From a virus: a DNA stretch of 21,114 nucleotides. The notes below the pieces were generated by a model. The model saw nothing but the letters and a program-made list of their open reading frames with translations, made no database searches and was not told the origin of the DNA. Both the position numbers and the translations under genes were made by a program. Every line of letters begins with the position of its first letter. Within the stretch, counting starts at the first letter, position 1. Shown one piece after another: positions 5,537 to 12,513 of this stretch. Location of the stretch: positions 1-21,114 of IMG/VR virus record IMGVR_UViG_3300006874_000176; one strand, given 5' to 3'.

Positions 5537-5560
5537 TATATATTGATTCTTATGTATCCA
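5537..5560 (-). promoter_or_regulatory. cassette promoter element, copy 5 (variant)
   Basis: Matches the 24-bp core at 22 positions; the only change is GA to AG at core positions 11-12. No gene starts within 200 nt downstream on the minus strand, so it may give a longer leader transcript across copy 4 or be a second promoter for the 83-aa gene. Confidence 0.65.
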
Positions 5561-5687
5561 TTTAGAAAAAGGTAGTTTTTTGATAGAATTATATAGAATA
5601 GTATCTACCCCTACCAAAAAATCCTAGCTGTATATAATATATATATACCCTACCCCTAAATATTTTTAAAATTTTACAGGACTAACC

Positions 5688-5720
5688 ATGCTCAACCTAG
5701 CTAAATGGGTCGCCGCCTGA
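5688..5720 (+). CDS. possible 10-residue leader peptide
   Basis: ATG at 5688 to TGA at 5718-5720 encodes MLNLAKWVAA. AGGA lies six bases before the ATG, a good ribosome site. The sequence GGGTCGCCGCC inside it is a sharp GC-rich patch in a very AT-rich gap, suggesting selection. It could be a leader peptide or a small bioactive peptide. The frame is too short for statistical support. Confidence 0.35.
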   Translation: MLNLAKWVAA

Positions 5721-5774
5721 TTAAGTTGATATGAGTATTTATAGTTTGAGTATAAAGTAATATATAATTACAAT

Positions 5775-5818
5775 AGGAGGTTGGGGTCTATCTATTTACC
5801 CCCGGAGGTCTAAATAGA
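5775..5818 (+). ncRNA. structured leader element, two alternative stems
   Basis: GGGGT (5783-5787) can pair with ACCCC (5798-5802). TCTATTTA (5791-5798) can pair perfectly with TAAATAGA (5811-5818), with CC/GG adding to that stem. The two helices share bases and cannot both form. GGAGGT occurs twice (5776-5781 and 5804-5809) and resembles a ribosome site, but no start codon follows at a suitable distance. The element is about 70 nt upstream of the first rightward gene, in its likely leader or promoter region. Confidence 0.45.
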
Positions 5819-5829
5819 AAATAACATAC

Positions 5830-5871
5830 TTTCCTATTTTATACAATAGTGTTATAATATTTTTTATAACA
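5830..5871 (+). promoter_or_regulatory. rightward promoter candidate with inverted repeat
   Basis: TATAAT at 5853-5858 has TTTCCT 17 bp upstream (5830-5835), a poor -35 box. The -10 box lies in the left arm of a perfect 8-bp inverted repeat, TGTTATAA (5850-5857) and TTATAACA (5864-5871), so a repressor or an RNA hairpin could act here. It directly precedes the AAAGGA site of the first rightward gene. Confidence 0.45.
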
Positions 5872-5885
5872 ACAAAGGAAAACTA

Positions 5886-6098
5886 ATGTATGAGCTTTTT
5901 GTATTAGCATGTTTAATGAATGACCCTACCCAATGTAAAACTTTAGCAGATTTAAAAAGTCCACATGACACACATGACAAGTGTCTAGCAAGAGCCTATG
6001 TCATTGCAAGTGAATTACATACTTATATGCCTGGGTATTTTCCAAAAGCATATAAGTGTTTTGATAAAAACAAAGAAGAAGGTAAAATAAATACATAA
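5886..6098 (+). CDS. small Cys-containing protein before terminase (70 aa)
   Basis: A 70-residue protein with a hydrophobic start (MYELFVLACLM), four Cys (9, 17, 33, 58) and a helix DKCLARAYVIASELH. It is not recognisably a small terminase subunit, although it occupies that place. Similar short proteins occur in marine phages as I remember them. Its central DKCL and C-terminal KAYKC resemble DRCL and TAYC of the 60-aa protein at 19324, so the two may be distant paralogues. AAAGGA supports the start, and the stop shares one base with the terminase ATG (TAATG). Confidence 0.8.
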   Translation: MYELFVLACLMNDPTQCKTLADLKSPHDTHDKCLARAYVIASELHTYMPGYFPKAYKCFDKNKEEGKINT

Positions 6099-7621
6099 TG
6101 GAAGAAAAAACTAATATAGAAAATTACCTAGACTTTAAGATTAACTTAGATACATATATTAATTTAAGAGCAAGAGATGACTTTCTTACATTTGTAAAAG
6201 TATTTGCTCCTACTCTTGTATCTGATTTTAAGATGGGTAAGCATATTAAGTTACTATGTAGTAAATTACAGGGTGTGGTAGATGGTAACATTAAGAGACT
6301 TATGGTATTTCTACCACCTCGTTCTTCTAAATCATTGATATGTAGTAAGTTATTTCCTGCATGGTATATAGGTAACTTTTCAAACCATGAAATAATGTCA
6401 GTTTCACATAGTGACCAGCTTGCTTCTGACTTTGGTAGAACTGTAAGAGACATAGTTAATACAGAAAAGTTCCAAAGAATATTTAAAGGTGTAGCATTAC
6501 GTAGTGACGTTAAGGCAGCAGGTAAGTGGAAAACAAATAAGAATGGTTCATACTATGCAGCAGGTGTAAGAAGTCAGGTTGCAGGTAGGGGAGCAAACAT
6601 TGCCTTGCTAGATGATGTCATGTCAGAAGAAGATTCATTTAGTCAGACAGGTAGGAAGTATATCAAGGAGTGGTATCCTGCAGGTTTACGAACAAGGCTT
6701 ATGCCTAATGGGTCAATTATTATTATTAATACAAGGTATCACTATGATGACCTATGTGGTTGGTTGTTAAAGCAGGAAAAGACTGCAGAGCAAAGCACCT
6801 ATCCCTGGGAAGTTATTAGTATTCCGGCATGGTTAAATGAAGAAGCAGCAGAGTTACTAGACCTGCCTGTAGGTAGTTCGTACTTCCCTGAGTGGAAATC
6901 AGACGAGATACTACGAATAGATGAGCAGGAAATCAGAGCAAGTAATGGTGCAAGGTATTGGAACTCATTATATATGCAAGACCCTTCCCCTGATGATGGT
7001 GGTATAATTAAAAAGAAATATATAAACTGGTGGGAGTATGAAGAACCACCTGAGTGTCAGTTTATTATACAGACATATGATACTGCATTTAGTACAAGTA
7101 GAACTGCAGACTATAGTGTTATACAGACATGGGGTATATTCCATGATTATGACGAGGACTATGGTCATGCATCTCATTTGATACTATTAGGTAACACAAG
7201 AGGTAGGTATGAGTATCCTGAACTTAGACGTATTGCACAGGATTTGTATAGAGACTTTAGACCTGACGTATGTATTATAGAAAAGAAGGCAAGTGGTCAG
7301 TCTCTTATACAGGACATGCGTAGGGCAGGATTGCCTGTACTAGATTATCTTCCGGATAAAGATAAAGTTGCCAGAGTATATGCATCTACTCCCATGATGG
7401 AAGCAGGCAGAGTATGGCTACCTAAAAATAAAATATGGGCAGATGATTTATTTTCTGAGTGCATGTCATTTCCTAATGGCTCACATGATGACCAAGTAGA
7501 CTGTATGACTATGGCAGTACACTACATGAAAGACAGTTGGAACTTAACACACCCGGAAGACCCTTCCTGGGAGGATGATGGAAGTAAAAAGGATAAAAGG
7601 GTTGCGTACTGGAGGGTATAA
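6098..7621 (+). CDS. terL: terminase large subunit
   Basis: ATPase and nuclease that packages DNA into the prohead through the portal. At 507 aa it has the usual length. N-terminal ATPase: Walker A-like PPRSSKS (73-79), Walker B IALLDD (168-173), then IIIINTR (207-213) as probable coupling motif. C-terminal RNase H-like nuclease: D328 in QTYDTA, E395 in IIEKKASG, and D464/D465/D468 in HDDQVD. The layout fits the TIGR01630-type terminases seen in prophages and marine phages. The Walker A lacks the classical GxxGxGK(S/T), which is normal for terminases. Its ATG overlaps the preceding stop. Confidence 0.97.
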   Translation: MEEKTNIENYLDFKINLDTYINLRARDDFLTFVKVFAPTLVSDFKMGKHIKLLCSKLQGVVDGNIKRLMVFLPPRSSKSLICSKLFPAWYIGNFSNHEIMSVSHSDQLASDFGRTVRDIVNTEKFQRIFKGVALRSDVKAAGKWKTNKNGSYYAAGVRSQVAGRGANIALLDDVMSEEDSFSQTGRKYIKEWYPAGLRTRLMPNGSIIIINTRYHYDDLCGWLLKQEKTAEQSTYPWEVISIPAWLNEEAAELLDLPVGSSYFPEWKSDEILRIDEQEIRASNGARYWNSLYMQDPSPDDGGIIKKKYINWWEYEEPPECQFIIQTYDTAFSTSRTADYSVIQTWGIFHDYDEDYGHASHLILLGNTRGRYEYPELRRIAQDLYRDFRPDVCIIEKKASGQSLIQDMRRAGLPVLDYLPDKDKVARVYASTPMMEAGRVWLPKNKIWADDLFSECMSFPNGSHDDQVDCMTMAVHYMKDSWNLTHPEDPSWEDDGSKKDKRVAYWRV

Positions 7622-7628
7622 CAGTATA

Positions 7629-7802
7629 ATGAAGATATTCAAATACAATACTGTAACCTACTGCGTAGAGTGTGGAGCAAAACGATATAGTAAATATTGT
7701 AAGTGCAACAGGTTACCAGTAAAGATGGGCAAATCCACAACCACAAAAAAATATAAAAGTCCAATGATAAGGAAAGAGAATGGCAGTAGAAAAGAATCCT
7801 AA
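7629..7802 (+). CDS. mini zinc-ribbon-like protein (57 aa)
   Basis: A 57-residue basic protein with Cys12, Cys15, Cys24 and Cys26 (YCVECGAKRYSKYCKCN), a CxxC...CxC arrangement that could hold one zinc ion, followed by a Lys/Arg/Ser-rich tail (KSTTTKKYKSPMIRKENGSR). ATG 7629, just after the terminase stop and preceded by GGAGGG, is preferred to an in-frame ATG at 7575 that lies inside the terminase. The end overlaps the portal gene by 23 nt. A small DNA- or RNA-binding role, perhaps in packaging, is inference. Confidence 0.72.
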   Translation: MKIFKYNTVTYCVECGAKRYSKYCKCNRLPVKMGKSTTTKKYKSPMIRKENGSRKES

Positions 7803-10263
7803 TGAAGAAATAGCTCAAGATAATGTTATTAACTTAGATATTCAAAAAGAAAATACAATGAATAATGTAAGTTTTGAACTTGACCCTGACACAGGTGAAT
7901 TAGAGGTAGAGTTTGAATCTGACATAGTTGAAGAAATTGAGGAAGAGCAAGGAACTTTTTATGAGAACCTTGCAGACCTTATGGAAGAAGAAGACTTACA
8001 GGACATTGCAAATACTGTAATAGAAAAATATGATGCAGATAAATCTTCTAGGTCAGAGTGGGAGTCAATGTTTGAGAGAGGGTTTGACTTACTAGGACTA
8101 AAGCTTGAAGACACTACAGAACCATTTGAAGGTGCAGCAACTGCAGTACACCCACTACTTATTGAATCTGCAGTTAAGTTTCAGAGTAAAGCAAGTGGAG
8201 AGTTATTTCCTTCTAAAGGACCTGTAAAGGTACAGATACTAGGTGACGTTACAGAAGCAAAGCAAAAACAGGCAAATAGAGTTCAGAACTTTATGAACTA
8301 TCAAGTATCAGAACAAATGCCTGAATACTTTGATGAAACAGAAAGAATGTTGTTTCATTTGCCACTACTAGGTTCTGCATTTAAAAAAATATATTATGAT
8401 GATTCACTAGATAGACCTGTAAGTGAGTTTGTACCTATTGACCAATTTTATGTATCGTATTATGCTACAGATTTAAGAAGAGCAGATAGATATACACATA
8501 TTCTTTATAGAAGTCCTGTAGAACTTGCAAGACAAATAAATGCAGGTATGTATAGAGACATAGACTTACCTGACCCTACACAACCTACTCAGTCAGCAAT
8601 GGCAGAAAAGATGGACACAGTATTAGGTCTTACACCTTCTACAGATACTGACCCCCAATATACTTTACTAGAACAGCATTGTTATCTTGAAATAGAAGAC
8701 TATGACACTGCCTGTCCATATATTGTAACTGTAGAAGAGCAGTCACAAAAGGTATTGTCAATTAGAAGAAACTGGAATGAGGATGACAAAACAAAACAAA
8801 AGAAAATGTTTTTTACTCACTATAGATTTGTTCCTGGGTTTGGTTTCTATGGACTAGGACTTATACATTTCTTAGGTAACCTTACAATGTCTGCCACTGC
8901 AGCAATGAGAAGTTTAATTGATGCAGGTCAGTTTGCAAACTTGCAGGGTGGTTTTAAAGCCAAGGGTGTTAAGGTTGTAGGAGATAATGACCCTATTGCT
9001 CCAGGTGAGTTTAAGGAAGTGGAAGCAACAGGCATGGACTTAAATAAGTCTATTGTAATGTTTCCATACAAAGAACCTTCTAGAACTTTATTTGAAATGA
9101 TGCAGTTTGTTGCAGGTGCAGGACAGAAGTTTGCAGACACAACTGAACAAGTTATAAGTGAAGGCTCTAACTATGGTCCTGTAGGTACAACTATGGCTCT
9201 GTTAGAAGCTTCAAGTAAATTCTTTTCTGCAATACATAAGAGATTACATAAGGCACAGAGAGAAGAGTTTAAGGTACTTGCACGTATTGATTCAGAAAGT
9301 TTACCCCAGAGATATCCTTATGATGTCCCAGGAGAGTCTTCAGAAATATTTAGAACTGACTTTGATAAAAAGATTGACATTATTCCTGTAAGTGACCCTA
9401 ACATTCCTTCGTCTGCTCACAGACTTATGATGACAAATATGGCAATGCAGGTAGCACAAAACGCACCTCCGGGTATGTTTAATATGGAAGCATTAAATAG
9501 AACATTACTTAATGCAGCAAATATTCCTAACTTGGAAAATATTATGCCAAGTAAACCTAAACCAATGCCACTTGACCCTGTTACAGATATTGAAGCAGCA
9601 ACTAAGGGATTACCTATCAAGGCATTTACAGGTCAGAACCATGATGCCCATATTCAAATAAAGACTATGTTCTTACAAGACCCTGCAAATGGTGGTAATC
9701 CAATAATGCAAAGAGTAAGTCCAATACTTCAGGCAAACATACAGGAACATGTAGTAATGAAGTATCAGGAACAAGTCAATGGTATGACAAGACAGATTAT
9801 GTCTCAAGCACCTCAAGGTGACCCTAACATGCAGAACCCTCAAGTTATTGAGCAAGTTATGGCTCAGGCTGCACAACAAGTTATGCAGGCAAATCAAGCA
9901 ATGGCTCAACAAGGTGGTTCACCTGAACAACAAATGGTACAGATGGAAGCTCAAAGACTTGGTCTTGAAAAAGAAAAAGTTCAGGCACAGCTTGCAAAGG
10001 AAGCTACTGAGGGTGCATTAAAGAATAGAGACCTTGACCTTAAAGAACAAAAGATTGCCCTTGATGCTTATAAGATAGGAGCAGAAGGTTTACTTAAAGC
10101 AGAAGAAAGAGAAAAGGACAGAAATACTGAGCAGGCAATGAATGCAGTTAAAATGCTTGTTGACATGATAAAGCAGGGTGATAGTATTCAAAGTGCAGAA
10201 AGTATAAAGACTTCTGACGTTCTTATTAAAATGCTTGAAGATGCAAAAAAAGAAAGAGAATAA
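7780..10263 (+). CDS. portal protein
   Basis: Forms the ring at the head vertex through which DNA passes. At 827 aa it is long, as in P22-like and many marine podovirus portals. An acidic N-terminus (residues 30-80) precedes the core. PFEGAATAVHPLLIESAV (115-132), the strand-rich region with SAFKKIYYDDSLDRPVSEFV and the GFYGLGLIHFLGNL segment are typical of portal clip, stem and wing regions. Residues about 667-727 are rich in Gln, Met and Ala, and the rest is a charged coiled coil, probably the barrel or tunnel extension. AAGGAA supports ATG 7780. The gene follows terminase and precedes the scaffold and capsid genes. Confidence 0.93.
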   Translation: MAVEKNPNEEIAQDNVINLDIQKENTMNNVSFELDPDTGELEVEFESDIVEEIEEEQGTFYENLADLMEEEDLQDIANTVIEKYDADKSSRSEWESMFERGFDLLGLKLEDTTEPFEGAATAVHPLLIESAVKFQSKASGELFPSKGPVKVQILGDVTEAKQKQANRVQNFMNYQVSEQMPEYFDETERMLFHLPLLGSAFKKIYYDDSLDRPVSEFVPIDQFYVSYYATDLRRADRYTHILYRSPVELARQINAGMYRDIDLPDPTQPTQSAMAEKMDTVLGLTPSTDTDPQYTLLEQHCYLEIEDYDTACPYIVTVEEQSQKVLSIRRNWNEDDKTKQKKMFFTHYRFVPGFGFYGLGLIHFLGNLTMSATAAMRSLIDAGQFANLQGGFKAKGVKVVGDNDPIAPGEFKEVEATGMDLNKSIVMFPYKEPSRTLFEMMQFVAGAGQKFADTTEQVISEGSNYGPVGTTMALLEASSKFFSAIHKRLHKAQREEFKVLARIDSESLPQRYPYDVPGESSEIFRTDFDKKIDIIPVSDPNIPSSAHRLMMTNMAMQVAQNAPPGMFNMEALNRTLLNAANIPNLENIMPSKPKPMPLDPVTDIEAATKGLPIKAFTGQNHDAHIQIKTMFLQDPANGGNPIMQRVSPILQANIQEHVVMKYQEQVNGMTRQIMSQAPQGDPNMQNPQVIEQVMAQAAQQVMQANQAMAQQGGSPEQQMVQMEAQRLGLEKEKVQAQLAKEATEGALKNRDLDLKEQKIALDAYKIGAEGLLKAEEREKDRNTEQAMNAVKMLVDMIKQGDSIQSAESIKTSDVLIKMLEDAKKERE

Positions 10264-10455
10264 ATGCTATCAGATGAAATAAGTAGAGCATTAGATAAAG
10301 AAATCGAAACAATAAAAAATTCCCTTGCATATGGTTCAGCTTCAGATTATCATACGTACATGAACTGTGTAGGTCGCATTGCAGGTATTGAATGGGCTAA
10401 AGCAGAAATTAAAAACATAACTAGAAAAATGTTAGATGAAGAGGATGACGATTAA
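10264..10455 (+). CDS. small acidic helical protein after portal (63 aa)
   Basis: A 63-residue helical protein (ISRALDKEIETIKNSLAYGS; YHTYMNCVGRIAGIEWAKAE) ending in an acidic DEEDDD tail. It starts directly after the portal stop (TAAATG) and shares one base with the GroES start. Short proteins of this pattern, with ...SGSAxDY... and GxIxGI..A, occur after the portal in related phages as I remember them. No function is known to me; an accessory role at the portal or scaffold is an inference from position. Confidence 0.8.
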   Translation: MLSDEISRALDKEIETIKNSLAYGSASDYHTYMNCVGRIAGIEWAKAEIKNITRKMLDEEDDD

Positions 10456-10871
10456 TGCAACAACCAAGTATGGGAGCAGCAACAAAGAATGATATGTGGA
10501 TAACAGAGGAGCATGTAGAAGACCCTGCAGTACTCCCTACTATTCCAGGATTTCATATTCTTGTAAGACCTATATCAATAAAAGAAAAAACAAAAGGTGG
10601 ATTATACTTACCTGATTCTGTAAAGAATGACATTGCTTACTTAACTACAGTAGGTAAGGTTCTTACAGTAGGAGACTCAGCTTACTTAGATGAAGCAAAG
10701 TTTCCAAAAGGACCTTGGTGTAAAGCAGGAGACTATGTATGTTATGGTAAACATTCAGGTCAAAAGTTTTTTTATAAAGGTACTAAACTACTATTGTTAT
10801 ATGATGACCAGATTTCTATGGTTGTAGAAGACCCTAAAGATTTAGACCCAACATATAACTTATCAAATTAA
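10455..10871 (+). CDS. GroES-like co-chaperonin
   Basis: A phage-encoded Cpn10 that would cap host GroEL during folding of virion proteins, as T4 gp31 does. The Cpn10 domain spans about residues 30-125 of 138: GFHILVRP (32-39), mobile loop with GGLYLP (48-53) for GroEL contact, GKVLTVGDSAYLD (67-79), WCKAGDYVCYGKHSGQKF (88-105) and KLLLLYDDQISMVVED (111-126). The N-terminal 28 and C-terminal 12 residues are extra compared with host GroES (about 97 aa). It lies between portal and scaffold genes, which fits a role in head assembly. Confidence 0.93.
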   Translation: MQQPSMGAATKNDMWITEEHVEDPAVLPTIPGFHILVRPISIKEKTKGGLYLPDSVKNDIAYLTTVGKVLTVGDSAYLDEAKFPKGPWCKAGDYVCYGKHSGQKFFYKGTKLLLLYDDQISMVVEDPKDLDPTYNLSN

Positions 10872-10885
10872 TTTCTTAAGCTTGC

Positions 10886-10914
10886 TTGCAAAGTAATTGA
10901 AATTAATATATAAT
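10886..10914 (+). promoter_or_regulatory. sigma70-type promoter before scaffold
   Basis: TTGCAA (10886-10891), a 17-bp spacer and TATAAT (10909-10914) form a good host-type promoter in the 87-nt gap after GroES. A start near 10921 would place the hairpin TGCGtAAACttaGTTTCGCA (10923-10942) at the very 5' end of the transcript, where it could protect the mRNA. The same -35/-10 type recurs before 14186. Confidence 0.7.
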
Positions 10915-10922
10915 CAAAAATA

Positions 10923-10942
10923 TGCGTAAACTTAGTTTCGCA
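10923..10942 (+). other. 5' leader hairpin
   Basis: TGCG and CGCA, then AAAC and GTTT, pair around the loop TTA, with one bulged T (10927). It begins about two bases after the expected start of transcription and lies seven bases before the GGAG ribosome site of the scaffold gene. Confidence 0.5.
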
Positions 10943-10958
10943 AACTATGGAGAAATGA

Positions 10959-11942
10959 ATGACACCAGATAATGAGTGGTCTACGATTGATACTTCACAA
11001 TCGCAAAATAAAGAAGAAGACAAAGTAGAGTTTGAAATAGAAGGTCAGGAAGAACAGGCAGTTGTAGAAACAAAGCCAGAACAGCCTGCACCAGAAGTTC
11101 AAGTAAAAACAGAGACAGAAGAAGTTGTACCTGAGAAAAAACCTGAAGCAAATTCTTCAGGAGCAGAAAAAAGAATAAGACAATTAGTTCGTCAGAAGAA
11201 AGAACGAGAGGAACAAATTGAACAACTTATTTCAAGGCAGGCAGAGCTTGAAGAAAGACTAAAGGCTCAACAAAAGGAAGCAGAAACTTCTTTTACCAAA
11301 AGTTTTGAAACGACTGAAGAGCAAATTAAAAGTCGTATTGAAATGGCAAAAGATGTTTATAAGCAGGCTTTAGAATCAGGAGACTCAAGTTTAATTGTAA
11401 ATGCACAAGAAAACTTGAACAATGCTCAGAATGATGCTAATGCATTAAAGATTGCAAAACAACAATATGAAACACAGAAACCTATTGTTACTGAAGCAAA
11501 AGAAACTGCAAAACCTACTGCAAAGCCACAGTCAAATGTAAAGTATGATAAGCTTGCATTAGATTGGGCAGGTAAAAATCCTTGGTTTGGTCAAGACCAA
11601 GTAATGACTACGTTAGCATTAGAACTAGACCAAACATTAAAAGGAGAGGGTTATGACCCTTCTGAAGAAGATTTCTATAATGAAATAGATAACAGACTTC
11701 GTCAACAATATCCTGAAAGGTATGGAGTTGACACTCGTCAGCAGGAAACGACATCTCCTGCTCAAGTAGTCGGAGGAGCATCACGCACTCCTTCATCCTC
11801 GTCTAAGGGCAAGAAGGTTAGACTATCTAAAGAAGATATGCGACTTGCAGAAAAATGGGGTATACCTCTTGAACAATATGCTGCAGAAAAGCTGAAGGTT
11901 GAAAAATCTGAAGGCGATTATACTACAGTTTACAATAAATAG
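10959..11942 (+). CDS. scaffolding protein
   Basis: A 327-aa, highly charged, helical protein placed just before the capsid genes, as expected for the assembly scaffold that shapes the prohead and then leaves. The first 65 residues are acidic and disordered (EEDKVEFEIEGQEEQAVVET); residues about 70-105 form a coiled coil (KKEREEQIEQLISRQAELEE). A conserved-looking block near residues 200-255 (NPWFGQDQVMTTLALELDQT to YGVDTRQQ) is typical of scaffolds of T7-like and marine podoviruses as I know them. The C-terminus is basic (KGKKVRLSKEDMRLAEKWGI), where scaffolds bind the coat. GGAG supports ATG 10959. Confidence 0.85.
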   Translation: MTPDNEWSTIDTSQSQNKEEDKVEFEIEGQEEQAVVETKPEQPAPEVQVKTETEEVVPEKKPEANSSGAEKRIRQLVRQKKEREEQIEQLISRQAELEERLKAQQKEAETSFTKSFETTEEQIKSRIEMAKDVYKQALESGDSSLIVNAQENLNNAQNDANALKIAKQQYETQKPIVTEAKETAKPTAKPQSNVKYDKLALDWAGKNPWFGQDQVMTTLALELDQTLKGEGYDPSEEDFYNEIDNRLRQQYPERYGVDTRQQETTSPAQVVGGASRTPSSSSKGKKVRLSKEDMRLAEKWGIPLEQYAAEKLKVEKSEGDYTTVYNK

Positions 11943-11957
11943 TGTGGGGAAATTAAA

Positions 11958-12458
11958 ATGACACGAACAAGTACAATGGCAAAATCACGTAATACTGAAA
12001 GTCGTGAACTCAATAATAGGGAACAGGATATGGAATTTAGAGAACCTAATATGCTTGAGATTCCAGAAAATGTTTCTAATCGTTTTAGAAACGAGGGCAT
12101 GGCTCTTCGTTGGATACGTATAAATCTTCGTGGAAAAGACGATTATACAAATGTTGGCAAGCGAATACAAGAAGGTTGGCAATTTGTAGATATTAATGAA
12201 GTTCCTGAAATTCAACATACATCCTTCGTGAGGGATGAAGGTCGATATACTGGTGCAGTCTGTCGTGGAGACTTAGCATTAGCAAAAATGCCATTACAAA
12301 AAGCAGAAAATCGACAAAAGTTTTACGAGAACCAAAGCTCAGAAATGGTTGATGCAGTTAATCAGCAGTTAATGAGTGGGAATAATTCTCGTATGCCTAT
12401 TAGAAATAATAGTAAAAGTCAGGTTACTAAGGGTAAGACACCTAGATTTCAAGATTAG
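11958..12458 (+). CDS. conserved virion-region protein, unknown (166 aa)
   Basis: A 166-residue basic protein between scaffold and capsid genes. The central part (RFRNEGMALRWIRINLRGKD, then RIQEGWQFVDINEVPE) resembles a domain I recall in many phages with (G)M..RW.R....G..D..N...R...GW..V. Its function is not known to me. The rest is polar and probably flexible, rich in Asn, Arg and Gln. GGGGA lies upstream of ATG 11958. An internal head component or assembly factor is a reasonable guess from position only. Confidence 0.8.
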   Translation: MTRTSTMAKSRNTESRELNNREQDMEFREPNMLEIPENVSNRFRNEGMALRWIRINLRGKDDYTNVGKRIQEGWQFVDINEVPEIQHTSFVRDEGRYTGAVCRGDLALAKMPLQKAENRQKFYENQSSEMVDAVNQQLMSGNNSRMPIRNNSKSQVTKGKTPRFQD

Positions 12459-12513
12459 TCTAGTGTGTAGTAGTCTTAGTGATTGTTAATTTTAATTTAA
12501 GGGAGAAAAAACT

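Larger units (their letters stand above)
5309..5885. other. divergent control region, no long gene
   Basis: This gap separates the leftward and rightward blocks and is very AT-rich. It holds promoter copies 4 and 5 (leftward), palindromes at 5394-5409 and 5467-5505, G-rich GGGTAG words at 5422-5437 with C-rich TACCCCTA words at 5606-5613 and 5651-5658, a possible 10-codon frame at 5688-5720, a structured GC-rich element at 5775-5818, and a rightward promoter candidate with an inverted repeat at 5830-5871. The mix would fit a regulatory region and possibly a replication origin, the latter being inference. Confidence 0.7.

Noticed and set aside
5728-5760. Nine- to ten-codon frame MSIYSLSIK downstream of the leader peptide
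   Set aside because: No ribosome site and AT-rich low-information sequence.
7575-7628. N-terminal extension of the mini zinc-ribbon gene
   Set aside because: The segment lies inside the terminase gene, has no ribosome site, and the Cys motif begins after ATG 7629.
12111-12126. TGGATACGTATAAATC, similar to the cassette element
   Set aside because: It is on the other strand, matches only part of the core with several mismatches, and lies inside a coding region.
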